DNA of 64,000 nt from Ceratorhiza oryzae-sativae (GCA_030998015.1 JARWMV010000250.1:496001-560000); one strand, 5' to 3'. Counted from the stretch's first letter, positions 1 through 13,242 are shown. Notes: generated by a model not told the origin, from the letters alone. Numbers and translations are program-made.

Positions 1-1369
1 GGATGTTAGCAAGATGATGAGCCTAGTTGAGAAATCAAGCATGGGTATCAATGCAGAACTTGCCGCAAGGGGAAAGATTGGATCTTGAGCCAAACAGGCA
101 AATACCCAGCTGTAGCCACACCCCTACGTTATGCTGATAACAAGCAAAATCATATCAAATTCTTAAATGATGAGGATGGCTGCCAGGGTCACCGATTGCG
201 ACGCTAATATCAAGGTTGATAATACATCAAAATATAGTAGCATACGAGCCTGGGATAGGGTCATTTGTGGGACCTGCGAGGCGTAGCGCCTGTCCCGCCA
301 GGGCGCTGAATGAAGGGTTGAGATTAGTGCTAGGATTTACACTGCATGTCCACTTTATGTAGAAATTCCACATCGCGCTGAGAAAACCCCACATTCCTGA
401 CCATGTGGGTGGATTTTATACATTGCGTTAGATCTCCAAGCGAGTTTCAATGTGCGTAAACGAGTATTCCAATCATTTTTACCATCGCATCAGGTCCACC
501 TGAAATGTGGAACGTCCTGGCTATGTTAGTGGCCCTATATCAGAACAATCTAATCTGATATGGTTACTAAGTGTTAGCCTATTTGCGCAGAAGTGCTGTG
601 ATTTCCACTCTCCTGAATTTCCAGAAAAAGCTGTCTCTAAGTGTGAGCCTTGGGCTTTCGGCATTGACCATCTAACCGTCCCCAGGCCGGTGGGTTGAAA
701 CAGCAATGAGAGCGAGTTGGTACTTTAGATAGCGAGGCGATAGTAACAGCCGATCCTGACAGGCCAGCTGCGCTCGCTCCTGAAATGCTCGGCATATATC
801 CGTGGGAGTAGTAAATTTACTGGATGGACTGCTACGACTACTTTTATCCACTAACTAGGGTTGCTCTTATACATGGGAAACTTGCAGTTTTCTTCTGTGT
901 ATGAGGTCTTGCATATAGATGATCATAAGGAGTTGGCGAGCGTCAGCTTGCACAATTTATACAATTCATTTTGCGCTAATGTTGGGTCGCCAAATTGGCA
1001 AGATATGTATTTTCATTGTCAGAATGAACCAGCTGTTTATAAAGCCGTGGGCGTGATACAAGTTTAACCTTGAACGGCTTTGGGTCGCTAAATGCGTTAC
1101 ATCTAGTTATCATTCTTATTCTACATGATTAAAGCGAGGCTTAAAGGTTCATATGGAGCTGTGCTCTTCAACGATACTGGTGGAATATCGTTCATGAATT
1201 GATCATACCAGGCGAGGTTGCCTATTATCTTTGCTATAATAACTTTTCGCGATGAAAGCCTTGACAGTGTTTTGCCGAAACCAAATAGCTCCAAATCACC
1301 CAGTTATATAAAATATACACAATAGTTTCATACGTTTCTTGTTAACAAAATTCCGACCAGAGAAATAAA
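1..1369. other. Intergenic stretch, no gene seen
   Basis: Only short frames without recognisable motifs or splice context are present on either strand. The segment lies downstream of the minus-strand ABC transporter, so part of its right edge is probably that gene's 3' untranslated region. I see no repeat, RNA gene or transposon end here. Confidence 0.5.
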
Positions 1370-4300
1370 CTACCAAATTTTCCACCAGGGCCTCAGCTTT
1401 GACTTTGACTTAACGACGTCATCACGCTCCTGAATCACCCTCAGGAACACGCTCTCTAATCCAATCCTTTCCACGGTGTAATCGAGCTTGACGCCACTCC
1501 CCGAATCGTCACCCTCTCCGGCTCGTTGATCGCTCAGGGTTGAAAAGTTCGGCCAGAGATGTTTGCCCAATCGGCACCTCATACCGTGTTGCCAAATCTT
1601 CGACCTGTCGGGCACCCGGCAAACGGGACATAAGTGTACTAGCGCGAGATACCTCGAGAGGCGTGCGAGCGGCAAAATGAACTTCATATGTCGAGAAACG
1701 GGAGGCGAGAGCGTCTAGGCTTCCAATTGCTATACCAAGGACTAATGTTAGCCAGTGGCAATGGCATATCTTAACGAATAAAACGCACCGAGCATCCGCT
1801 TTGCCAAAATACCAACTCTAGAAGCGAGTGCAGATGCCTCTTCCATCGAATGAGTTGTAATAACTACCGCCTTTCCATGGCTAACTCGCTGGAGAGTCTT
1901 CCACATTGTACGTTTAGTAGCGGCATCGACACCAGTCGAATACTCGTCGATTAACAGGACACGAGGGTTTCCTACCCAAAATAGATGTAATCAGCATTAT
2001 GCGATGGACGCAGTGTAAACTACGTACCGATCAATGATAAAGCGAGGGCCAACTTTCGCCCATTTCCGCCACTGAGCTTGGTGGCGAATCGGCCAGCATA
2101 TTTCGTTAGCGCAGTTGCCTCCATTAGTAGGCCTACGTTTCGCTTTAGCTCCTTTCCATGAAGGCCCTGCGAGAAAGGAATTAGGAATGATTTACCTGGG
2201 AACTTTTGGACCTAAATACACTTACCTTGAGGCTCCCATAGATCAACAAATGTTCCTCAACGGTCAACTGGGAATCAACGGCCGTAAACTGTGGTGTTAC
2301 ACCCAATGCCAGCCGGGCATCCGCTTGATTGTGCACGATCGATTTCCCGCAAACCTGAATATCACCTCTGGAAGGGCGAACATTCCCTCGAATCATATTG
2401 AATGTAGTGGTCTTGCCAGCGCCGTTCGGTCCCAACAATGCAAAAGTCTCATTATTTATTCCAAAAGACACGGTGTCGACTGCAGTAAATCGCCCAGGGA
2501 ACTTCTTGCTAACGTCTAGCACACGCAGAGAGTCGTTTGAATTATGCACCCGTTCTGCCTCTGCCCTGACTTCAGCTCCAAACATTCCATTATAAGTTAC
2601 TAGCTCTTCGAAGTCGGGGCTCAGCAACTCTGTGGCGTCGTTCCTTCGTAACCACGTAGGGATGGGTTTGCCGTATTCGACCCACATGAGGAGACTGAAA
2701 AGGAAAACGATCCAACCAATGAGATAGACAATAGGGCCGCCGAATTTTTCGATTGTAATGGGGGAGCTGGAGCTGAAGTTGCCTCGCCATCGCAGAGAAC
2801 AGAAAACAGGTTGACTGAAATGATCGCTGCCCTCACGACACTAACGTGGGAGCAACTAGTGAAAGAGTGTAATCTAGAATTATTCAGGAGATTAGTGCAC
2901 AACGCTACCAAAATGTAGTATGTTACTCACGGACGATCTGTAGTACTGACTCAGACTGAGATGGTCGGGTATGGGTCATGGTCAGGATATATGCGCTTCC
3001 GTATAACTAAAAAAGACACCCGAATGGTAAGTTCAAGTAGGCACAGGAAGCTAAGCATAGATACCAGCGACATGATAGCATTGTAGCCTCCAGCCATTGC
3101 AAACGCAGCGATAGGTGATTTTGCTATGATTGAAATTCGAATTAGCGCTATCAACATCGCCCTGCTCGATTTTCTACCCACCAAAAGTTGACACCAAATA
3201 TGCAAATAGGGCACCCGAAATGGCATAAAGTTCAAGGACAACCCACAGAACCCCGAGCCCGTAGAACTGACTTGTTACAGTACCCGAGATGATGACGATA
3301 GCTGTCACTATGAGCGTGATCCATGGGAGGTCAAAGAGAAGGTGACCGAGCCACAGTCCGGCAGGTGTCATGCCGTTAGAGAGCTGCATGGCTTGCACGC
3401 AAGAACGTCGTTCGGCTGAGACATAGAGTGCAAGGAAAGCTGGCCAGACTCCCATCGATGCACTGAAAAGGCCTTCCCATTTTGCGGCTGCGCCCTATTT
3501 TCAATAAAATATCAGCATGCAGGAAGGTCAAAACCTCGATCCAACTTGCCATATTACCCAGCCGAGTCCCAGGCAAACCTTGGAAAAATGCTACAATTTG
3601 AGAACCCGACCCATCCCGACCTGATGCATTATTGAGAAGCAGATTGCTTGCTAAATTAAGCAGCGCGAGCCCACTCAAAGATCCAGGGGATGCTTCCCAT
3701 GCGATAGTTGCTTGCCCATCCAATATCTCCAGTCCTCCGAGCGACAGGTTTTTATAAGTTTTTTCAATAGTTTGGGAGAAAGCGGCCGCGTCTGGTACAG
3801 TATTTTGCGGTAGCGAGCTCGCATTTAAGGCTTCGAGCAAGTTGGGAGGGCAGATAACCGGGTGATAGGACTCTGGCACTGTTTCTGCGAGTATAGGGGC
3901 AGGCAATATCCTAGCGCCAGGAAGGTACAAAGGATAAATTCGTTCCATACGCTGTGCCAAGGTACAAGAATTGGTTCTGTCTTTGATGAATACCAGAGGA
4001 ACGCAAGCGCCAGCGATACCGATAGCGATCATAAGAGCATAAGAGAACCAAGAACGCCGCATAATCAGCATCCGTTTGTGAAACTCGGTCAAGGCTTGCC
4101 GGAACGGAGAAGTTTTATGTCCATCGGAAAGAGCCAGGGAATCAAATTTGCCTCCAATGTCGGCCTGCGAACCACCGGCTATCAAAGTCTCGTCCGCCGC
4201 TATCGAATCGCTGTGTACGGAAGCCGCGTCGTCTTGTTCCAGATCCGACTCAGGTCGCGGTGAGCTTCTTCCCATGTCCTCTTCTGTTCTGAGGAGCTTT

Positions 4301-7070
4301 AAGAATACACCTTCCATCGTTATCCCTCTCAAATCATAGCTCGCTAAACCAAGCTCCCCCTTGCTCTCCTCCAGCGCGTCCAGCACCGCCCGGACAATCT
4401 CTGCATCCTTCGAGTGCAGAATGTACACGCCATGCTCGCTCGTGTCTGGGGTAGCGAGTGGAGCATGCCTACGGATTGTTGATAGGATAGAACTGTCGAA
4501 GGAGAGTGGGGCATCGGGAGTCCGAGTGACGGATATGCTATAGCCATCTCCGAGCTCTGATTTGAGCGATACAGGTGAGCCCTGGGCCAGTAGCTTGCCA
4601 GGGGCGGCCAGGACAGCAATTTCGTCTGCCAATAGGTCAGCCTCGTCCAAAAACTAGATGCATGGGTTAGTTCACACATGGAGGACAGGCGTTTGTCAAC
4701 TTACGTGAGTGGTGAACACGATGCATCGGCCTTCCCTCGCTTTGCCGAGCGCCCGCCAGATTGCTCTCCGGCTCAGCGGATCCACACCGCTCGTGGCCTC
4801 GTCCACCAGCACGATCCTGCTTCCTCCGACCAACCCAGCCGCGAGCTGTAGCCGACGTTTCTGCCCGCCCGAGAGTGTTGCGGCTGACGAGTGTATCTTG
4901 GTGCGCAAATCGCAGTCACCGAGTAGCTGCTCGACCGATTCGAGAGCTGTTTCGAACAGATTCGAGGCATGCACATGAGAAAGCTTGAGATCTTGCCAAA
5001 GGCGAAGGGTTTGATAACACGTGAGCTCGGGAAAAAGAATGTCCTTTTGAGGGACAAGACCAAGCGAGCGCTTTGCCTTCTTTGTGGGCACACGTCCCTT
5101 TTCCGTCAGGTGGTAGACGTCATCACCAAAATGGATAGACCCGCTCGTCTGCTTTTCCAGCCCAGATATCATCTTCAGCGTCGTCGATTTTCCACTCCCG
5201 TTCGCGCCGAGCAAGACGAAGATTCCTTGCGAAGGAATAGACATTGAGAGATCTTTGACAGCTGTGTACTCTGGCGCGCTCCACTTTGCGGATGGAAACT
5301 TCTTGGTGAGACCGTCGAGAGTGATAGCGGATGAAGGTGTGTGTGATTTAGATGTGATAATGGGCATGTGGGGCTTATCCGACGCGACGAGCTCAGATTC
5401 GCCTTGAGACATACAGCCAGGGCGAAGGTTCCGATAAAGACGGCGTAAGAACATCTCAATGGTGCCTGCACTTGGATCCAGCATCCACCGCTCCACAATG
5501 GCAGCCGCTAACAGCCATAGGAAAATATTCGCCAACCCAACTAGGATTATGCATCCCAGCACCCGTGCGTTCGAATCCCCACGGGTCAACAGCGCCTGGG
5601 CGGCCCGTTGGTCTTTTTCGAAGCACGAGACGGCCTTGATAGCAAAGACGAAGAATCCAGGAGGCAACGCGAATGTGTAGAGAGCAGCCACCGATGGGAT
5701 CATGGGGACAAGGAGCCCAACAATCGAGAAAAGGATCACGAGGAACGTCGTGCCGATTGCGGCGAGTTGGGGCGACTTTCGGAAAGGGAAGCAGGCAAGG
5801 AGCGAGAAAGAAGTGATGGAGAATCTATCGAACGGGGTTGAGTATATATTTTGAGCAAGGCAAGGAAACTGACCCAGCGATCACATGGATCAAGACTAGG
5901 AGGCCGACGTTGGTCTTGGTGAAGACTCGATAGTGCCATACGATAGCCGTTACAACCCAAGCAGGTACATGAAAAATAGAAATGCTAAGGTACCATGAGC
6001 TGGAAGAGGGTCAACTGGTTGCGTGGCCCAATAGAAACATCAAACTTACACGATACGAGCGCTAGAGCTGCACCCCATGACGTGCATCAAGCTCGCAAGA
6101 CCACTTGCACATTCATCAATAAAAGCACCAGACAGCTGATACACAATAATGACAAAAATGAGCGAGAACGCAAAAACCAGGAGAGATTCGACCGTGTCCA
6201 CGTATGCTAAATATGATCTTTAGCATTCAAATTTGTGTCCAAAGAAGATAAAAGGACCCACAAAGTCGTTTCAAAAGTTGAGCCTCCTCGTTGGTTCGAA
6301 TAGTATATGGCCATTCCTGGGGCGTGCGTAAGCCCTTTACACCCATTATTTCCATCCCTGTCTTGTCCACGGCCCACTGCAATGGTAGAGCAACACGCTC
6401 GTAGTCACTTGTATGTCTCCCGACGTCCACCATTCTCCGACCAACGTCAATGCGTATAGTATAGCTCAAGGGGCGGGGATCGTCGGCACCGTAGGGGATG
6501 TAATTGAATACAAGGACGGCAAAGCATTCGGATAAGAGCCTAAAGTTGCTCGGGCAAACATGCTGGATCTCATGTTGCGAGGAGAGAGATTTGACTCGGG
6601 CCTGTTGTGCTGGCGACAAGTTTGCAGAAGTTATGAATCTAGAGATAAAATCCGGTACTCGCGAGGAAGAGTTAGTATGGTCGAGATAGTAGATCGTGCC
6701 CTCATTCCAGGTATCCGCCAGTGATACAATGGAAGTGCGCGTTCCAAATCCAAGCTGTGCGTCAAACGATGTCAGCGGGAAGCTGTTCGGAGCTGGACCG
6801 AAACACACGTTGTTGGGTAGAGCAAAAATTTCATATGCGTAAGCAAAGAACAAGGCAAAGACTTTTCGGAGAATTAGCCAGAGTAGTTATATTCTTCCAA
6901 AGAACTCACCTATCGGCAGCACGAAACACCTCAGGATATTCAACTGGGTGACCGGTTAGTGCTCTTTTCATAAATGGTGATTGAATGATACTCACAATCC
7001 AGTGGTTTCGTATGACGATGAGATTTTTCTTGGTCAATGCTCGAAGCTGAGACCAGAATACGCTCAACAT
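1370..7070 (-). CDS. ABCA-type full-size ABC transporter
   Basis: Two halves, each membrane domain followed by an ATPase domain, read leftwards through many short introns. The start at 7070 opens with MLSVFWSQLRALTKKN, and the first exon ends at 6996 with a GTGAGT donor. A long extracellular loop (6853-6227) and a block of hydrophobic helices (about 6210-5450) follow. NBD1 (about 5330-4560) has Walker A GANGSGKST, signature LSGGQKRRLQ and Walker B VLVDEATS. The second membrane domain lies at about 4100-2700. NBD2 (about 2550-1750) has GPNGAGKTT and VLLIDEYSTG. Order and C-terminal extension match the ABCA family, whose members usually move lipids; the substrate cannot be read from sequence. 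Near 1540 the frame ending ...SLAELF shifts relative to the conserved C-terminal VERIGLESVF segment, so one base appears gained or lost there. Confidence 0.9.
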
Positions 7071-8229
7071 CCCGGGTTGTAAGCTATGTAAGCATGTTCA
7101 CACCCATACTCCACTTTTATTAATATTGAGGCTCGCTTTACCCGGCAATGAAATGCAGTACTTGATGTGACACTGCGGGCATGAATTTATGTCGCCTGCG
7201 CCCGACAACGCCTCGGCAGGCCACAGCTTCCAGTTTGGGTGTAAGCTATGTGACCACCCAGTGCGCAGTTAGCCCGTACTCCAGTCATCTCCAGCAGATA
7301 TCGTAATTGACCCAACATAAACCACGCGTGCTAGCAGATCTAGGAAGGTGGTGCTGTTGTTTGTACGTACGATAAGACTCGCTGATCGATACCTTGCCAT
7401 GATGTGGCTGTGATGATGGCGCTTACGCGCCGCCCCGATCACGTACCACTTAGCGGTTCGTACTTGATGTATTGCCTCGTAATGTATCTACAGTAGTATA
7501 GCTATACGGACGCTACATAGTATATACACGCCTATGTACATACGCTTATACTGTACCCATATATCATATCTATTTACTCTACTGCGCACACTTTCAACAG
7601 GTGCAACCGAGCCATCCAGTAAATATGCATCGGAACTCGAGAATACCGAGTTACCACTGGATACAAGGCTCAAAGAAGTGTAAGGTTCAGACGCAGATCT
7701 AAACAAAAAGGTTATGTGTAATTGGATTCAATGATGGTGGCGGTCGGGCTTGCCGCAAGTTGCCTGTCACAGCATGAAATTACATAATTGATCGTCTAGG
7801 CGCGATTTCTCAACCACCAGCCATTCAGTAGCTGCGCAAGGCTGGGAGTGAAAACTGCGGCAGCAGCACAGACAAGCGCCCCATCCTTTTCTTGGGAATC
7901 CCCGACTGACTCTCTCAATGCAAAGCATAGACCTGATGTGGGCGCCAGGTTCAACAACACGAAAATAGCACCAGCCTGTGCCATGTTTTCATCATCAAGA
8001 AGACCTCGCATCGGATCACTGTGCTTGATGGCCAATATTACGGCTCTCGTTCTCTATAGGACGGAAGTCGTACAGGGGTTGGTTGTATGCGGTATACAGA
8101 TCATATTCCGGGCTAAAATTTCCACATTGCCTATCGACAGAGCGGATACACCTATAGCTTCTTTAAAATAAATGACCAAGCCAAAGCCAGCCACCCAATA
8201 CATTCACACGTCTAATCACACTTGCACTC
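7071..8229. other. Intergenic stretch upstream of ABC transporter
   Basis: This holds the presumed promoter of the minus-strand transporter. A minus-strand frame at 8035-7796 has two hydrophobic stretches and could be a relic of the neighbouring small membrane-protein family, but I could not align it convincingly. Nothing else is supported. Confidence 0.4.
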
Positions 8230-8720
8230 TGGCTACTCAATTGTCAGTAGTAAATCTCTGGGGATAAATTGATCCGTGGCTCGCAAACACTCTCACCCAT
8301 TTTCCAAGACTCTTTCTTCTCTCTTGTTCCGAGAACGCAGTAAATGACGAATACGAGAATAATGATGCTCTCAAACAGTGCAAAAAGCGCAGGAGGGCAC
8401 TGCCTACTGCACTCTCATTCTGACCGAAGACAGCAACCCTCCAAAAGCCAACGATCGTGCCAGCCAGCCGGGTAAGCTCGAAAATAATCACCACGAAGAT
8501 ATTTATGTTGCTTGCGACACAGTGGGGAGATATATGTGACTTAGATCATTATAGTCGCAGGTTCCATATATGTGCTATGAAATGGCGAAGTGGTGAATGG
8601 TAGTGATGGGGCCAATGACAATTAGCAGAAATATTTGGCAGACTCAGAGCCCAGCGTCGACAGAAACAGTTGCGTTATAGAGAATACGAGGGAAGCGAGA
8701 AGAGAATAGGCGACTCCATT
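8230..8720 (-). pseudogene. Decayed paralogue of the four-helix membrane protein
   Basis: Minus-strand pieces resemble the gene at 9508-10076 but fall in different frames and include stops. Around 8640-8590 a segment reading IFLLIVIG...TTIHHFAI matches MFLSLLGGLFVIVHHITIF of the neighbour, then meets a stop. Around 8390-8320 the piece PPALFALFESIIILVFVIYC parallels the neighbour's ALFESIILGVLILYC. The terminal intron near 8285 is in a comparable place. The middle cannot be joined without stops, so this looks like a dead tandem duplicate. The call rests on short hydrophobic matches made by eye. Confidence 0.4.
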
Positions 8721-9507
8721 TCCGTTGGAGGTATTGGGGACTCTGACTATTTTGAGTCTTACTTGTTGATGCGAGACAAACGGGGCGCTTCAAAAGTAGA
8801 TGGCACAGGGAATATCAAGCGATTGAGCTTAACAAAGTAAAAATCAAGTGGAAGCGTTGAATGTCGCTGAAGATGCAGGTGACAAAGTATTCGTTTATAT
8901 ATGCGGTTCGACGGATAAAACGGAGCGGAGACACGGAGATACATCGCTGCGAAAGCGACAGGACATAGGATACGATTCACATGTAAGATAGAATGGAACA
9001 TGCGATAGAAACTTGAGAGAATCACAAGCATAGTATCGGTTTTACATGCAACTACAACATCCGTTCAACATTGCTGCCACTGCACGCGCTGCGCTTTTCC
9101 TAGCGGGCTATCTATCCGCCTCAGTTTCAAAATGCTTCACCAAAGCTACTACATGGCTCCAGTTTTATCAACAACATGTATGCAAAGTCACAGTACGGTT
9201 CAGGGTGATTAGTGTTGTGCCTTGTGGATCTGACGATGGACATAACCCCAGCCTCATTGTCAGATAGGGGTCGGAGTGGGCCCCGCCCCCTTTCACTCGG
9301 TCTCTACCTTGGGTTCATCGTAAACATCATAAAATCAAAATCAATCCTGTTTTTATATTAACAATAGTTTAGCGATGCACAGAAATTACGGGGGGCGATG
9401 GCCTTGTGCGAGGTATCCATGTACAAACAGACATCATACACAAGAAATTGAGTAATTTTGAGTAGTCCCAATAGTGCAGAACGGGATATATGAGACACAG
9501 CCGAATA

Positions 9508-10076
9508 TTACCGAAAATCAAAGCCTGTCTCTCCTGTTGAAAATCCAGCGCATGAGGATGATAGAACCCATGGAGAAAAAAACATGCACATACCCAAATC
9601 TCGCTCTTGTGACAGCCGCTCCCTCCTCGAAATAACACAATATAAAATAAGAACCCCGAGAATGATGCTCTCGAACAAAGCGAATAGTGTTGAAACAAGC
9701 GCGAGCGGAGGGTACCAGTCGTCCGTCGAGCCGTGTAGCCAGATATAAAAGTACAGCCCGACCGGGACGCTTGAGATCAACATGGCTTGAAGAGGAAAAG
9801 AAACCCAATGCTAACTTTCCCTGAGAGGGATTCGTGGACGTAGAGCGAGCTGGACATGCGATGCTTGTGTTTGCGAAGAAGAAAGAAGATAGTGATATGG
9901 TGAACAATGACAAACAAGCCGCCGAGGAGACTGAGAAACATCTGCCAAAAGCCGGCGCTCGGAGCAGTGAGGCCTACTGCAAGAGCAGAGAAAAGGCATG
10001 AGGTACCGAGTAGGTACGCGAGTACGCGCCCATTGTGTGTTTGGGGAAGGCCAAAGTGGGAAGCGAGCTGCGACAT
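9508..10076 (-). CDS. Small four-helix membrane protein, unknown function
   Basis: The start at 10076 opens MSQLASHFGLPQTHNGR. Four hydrophobic stretches are visible: about 10020-9960, 9950-9890, 9800-9740 and 9700-9630. They are followed by a charged tail (ISRRERLSQERDLG) and a final intron of about 60 bp whose splicing gives the ending GETGFDFR. An extra frame change near 9790 implies another short intron or an indel that I could not settle. The four-helix layout recalls MARVEL-like fungal membrane proteins, but no diagnostic motif is visible. A broken paralogue lies just downstream at 8230-8720, so the family expands in tandem. Confidence 0.5.
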
Positions 10077-11173
10077 AGTTGGGGTTGTATCCAGTTCGCT
10101 AGGAGGCTCTTTTTCTTATAGCCGGATAGGGAAGAAACTGTGGCGCTCTAATAGTCACAGCTATCGAAGACCTATGCACAGCCCGAGCGGCGTAGCGTTC
10201 CCGATGGAATTGCACTCTTGAAGATGGGCTGGGTTTCCTTGGCACCTCGTGATTCAACCGAGCATAAAAAGCGGAATAGACTGTCCTTCCGTCATAAAGC
10301 AGAGCTATGATACGAAGTGGGATATTGAAGTAACAAAAAAGGTCGTGTGTTTTTCGATCTTTGGACGTAGACATGCCAAGACCGTCGGGCTGCCAAGTAA
10401 ACCTGTGCCAGTTTCTGATGATGGTCGAAGTTGGCGTGAAGGCGGAGGTATATGAAAACATTTTTACATCGCTATCGTAAATAGCAAAAAGGATTTGATT
10501 CGGCGAATCCTAAAATCTCGAAGAGATATGCACTGGGTCACCCGGCGCTTAAGCTGGATCGATGTAAACAAGAACAAGCCCACCGCTTGTCCCATTTCAA
10601 AATTTGTTTTCACATAAAACATACCTGGGAGAGTTGTGTAATTTAAAAATTGAATACACAGCACAGCAGTTATTTTGGGTGCGGCGAACAGCAATGTGGC
10701 TGGTCTGGGTATCATGTGGTCCGTGCATGAAAGGGTGGGGCTCGTTGGAGCATCGCTGGCTGTGCGGTGTAGTGCTTATGGGGACCGTACGCGACATTAT
10801 ATTTGCTATAGCGTATGGTAGTTTTTGGAACAGCTAGGAATACTCGGCTTGAAATGAACGGTGGCGCAACGACGAGTTTGGAAGGTGGGGCGAAGGAATT
10901 AGAAGCGATCGAAATCGGGATTAGATGGATGTCGATGCCTAGTTCATCTCTAGCTGGTTTGCGGCGATTGGGTATGACATAAAAGTCCATGGGACCATGC
11001 ATGGTATGCAGTACACTGGTTATTCACGACCGGCTCGACACACAATATTGTGGGAAATCAAACCATTCACTACAGGAAACAAATTGATTCATTTTGAGCA
11101 AACATATGCGTGAAAACCAGCTAGGAGAGCATTCGGATCACCAAGGACTGCAATTGTAGGGTCCGACTGTGAT
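10077..11173. other. Intergenic stretch, no gene supported
   Basis: Several minus-strand frames (for example 11002-10712 and 10715-10464) have hydrophobic segments but no conserved motif or convincing splice pattern. They may be remnants of the membrane-protein family to the left. The right edge is the 3' untranslated region of the ATPase inhibitor gene. Confidence 0.4.
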
Positions 11174-11659
11174 TTATTTCTTTCCATTCTTGGCTTCGTG
11201 CTCCTGCACTTGCTTCTCCAACTCGGCCTGAGATTATGAATTATTCTCAATGAGACCACATTGCCATCTAGGGACGTACCGTAGCTTGCTTGCTCTTTTC
11301 AAGCTTTGGGTAAGAATATTGTGGGTGATTAGCACGAATAGGCATGTCGTGATGGACGCACCTGCGCCCTGAGTGCCTTTAGCTGCTCCTGCTGGTGTTT
11401 GCGAATAAACTCGTCTATCAAAGGGGAGGCTTGTGAGTGACCAAGCGAGAATAGAGCGGATCCAACATACTCTCATGGGCAGTCTCCTTACGCCTAATGG
11501 ATCAAGTCCAGGTCAGATCAATTGCGAACATGCGGCGATCATGCCAACATCGACTCACGCAAACTGGTCCTCGGTGTAGAAGCGAACAGCGGCAGGACGC
11601 ACAGAGGCGATGCGGGGAGCGGTGAGACGAGTCGAACGGGCAGCAATGCGAGCGATCAT
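11174..11659 (-). CDS. INH1: Mitochondrial F1-ATPase inhibitor (IF1)
   Basis: Five exons give 84 residues: 11659-11559, 11493-11471, 11414-11362, 11303-11280 and 11227-11174, total 255 nt, with consensus GT...AG introns. Residues 1 to about 27 form a basic, hydroxylated mitochondrial presequence (MIARIAARSTRLTAPRIA). The core FYTEDQFARKETAHENEFIR matches the conserved minimal inhibitory segment of IF1, which inserts into F1 and blocks reverse ATP hydrolysis when the matrix acidifies. A lysine/glutamine-rich coiled coil follows (QEQLKALRAQLEKSKQATAE), ending EAKNGKK. Length equals the usual 80-100 residues. Exons 2 and 4 are only 23 and 24 nt, which automated gene finders often miss. Confidence 0.9.
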
Positions 11660-12122
11660 GGTGGTGGTTGGGATGAAGGCGGGACGGGCGAATACGCGTC
11701 ATGGTGATGACATAAGCAGGGGTCCGGGCGCAGTCGGCCATCGTCCTGGCACTCCGCACGACCACCAGCGGCATTGGGCATGTTGCTGCGCCCAGTGCAC
11801 ACACTGCGCAATCGCCCAGCGCCCGGGGATACTCGGAGAAATATCTGGCTCTAACCCATCCACGGCTTGGTCGATTGTCACCCAGTTGTCGTCCCTGCCG
11901 TGCCCATGTCTTTGCACGCTGCTCCACCTATCAGAAGCTACCAACCACCAACCCGGCATCACATCGCAGCCCTGTCGCCGAGACGAGTTCGGTGGTCACG
12001 AGTGGCGCCCCAATCTCGCATCGCTCGATATTGAGAAATGAGTGCCGGGTTCCAATCAGATAAATGGGTCTTGGGGGTGAGCACTATAGCCTGCTGTCCC
12101 ACTGCTCGAACGTCTTTTAATA
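11660..12122. promoter_or_regulatory. Shared upstream region of IF1 and APH-like genes
   Basis: About 460 bp separate two divergently transcribed genes, so promoters for both should lie here. I see no clear TATA box. The frames within it are GC-rich and lack recognisable motifs. Confidence 0.4.
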
Positions 12123-13242
12123 ATGGGGCCTCCTGAAATAATCAGCGTTACGAAAACCCGACTAGAGCACGCCAAAATCCAAGAGATTGTAACACGCCTG
12201 TATGGCCGTGCCCCTGCGAAAGTCGAGATTCAAGAGTTCACCAACGGGTACGGCAGGCTTTGTTCTTGGTCCCGGCCGCTAACTAAATCGCATTGTAGAT
12301 GCTACAGTGCAGCATATCTCATCACCACCGAACATGGCCCCTGCGTGCTCAAAGTCGCTCCGAAACCTTCCGTCCGTGTCCTTCGTTACGAGCGAAACAT
12401 ACTCGACGCAGAAGTTCGAGTTCTAAACATTCTATCCAAGCTCCAAGCCCCACTTCGCACGCCCAAAGTCTTGGCTTTTGACCAGTCATGCTCGATCGTC
12501 GAAGCCCCATATGCGATCATCGAATACATCCCTGGAGAACCTCTTGACAAGCTCCGTCCCGCTCTGTCCAAATCCGACGCTGCGGCAGTCGACAAGGCGT
12601 GTGGCCATCACTTGCGCTTTGTCCACAATATCACTCGTGCCAACTCGGGCGACGACAGGCCAGATGGACCGATCTCCGAATTTGGCCTGTGTGCAATCGA
12701 TGCACCACGCTTTGCTACATGGCGTGAAGCTTTCTCCGACCACCTCCTCGGCCTCCTTTCCGATGGCGAAGAAGCAGGCGTTGAGGGGATACCATACGAT
12801 GACATTCGGGCAACTCTCTCGGCCTACGCTTCCATCTTTGACGAAGTGACTGAACCAAGGCTCGTCATTTGGGACATGTGGGACGGAAACATTCTCGTCT
12901 CATTTTCCGATCCGTCTACCAAGAGCGGCGCATCCGTCTCTGGCACAATCGACTATGAACGAGCGCTATGGGGACCCGCTGATGGAAACCACGTTCAAAT
13001 CCCTACAAGGCACCTCGCCCGCTTTGCTAGAAGCATACGGAGCAAAAGAGTTGACACCGAAGGAACGACTTCGAAGGGTGTTTTACGATTTGCACTTTAG
13101 TCTGGTTATCCTGATCGAAGTGACCTATCGCGGTCTGAAGGAACTTGAGCACGGCGGGAAAGATATGGAGATGTGGGGGAGGATGGGTATTCAGATGTGT
13201 ATGCAGGGACTTCAAGCTTTGGGGGAGGCACCGAGCAGTTGA
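12123..13242 (+). CDS. APH/choline-kinase-like phosphotransferase, frame broken
   Basis: Exon 1 is 12123-12247, intron 12248-12298 (51 bp), and exon 2 runs to 13242. The product has the fungal aminoglycoside-phosphotransferase-like kinase fold: a CVLKV lysine strand near 12350, VEAPYAIIEYIPGEPL hinge, catalytic loop LVIWDMWDGNILV and metal-binding GTIDYERA. The usual H-x-D of the catalytic loop appears as I-W-D, keeping the Asp and Asn but not the His. Just after GTIDYERALWG (about 12973) the frame shifts: the conserved continuation DPLMETTF and the tail to 13242 lie one frame away, and one base changed in the G run would rejoin them. That is either a consensus error or an inactivating deletion. 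The substrate is unknown. Confidence 0.75.

Noticed and set aside
507..1067. Short plus- and minus-strand frames in the left end
   Set aside because: No conserved motif, no splice signals and no promoter context.
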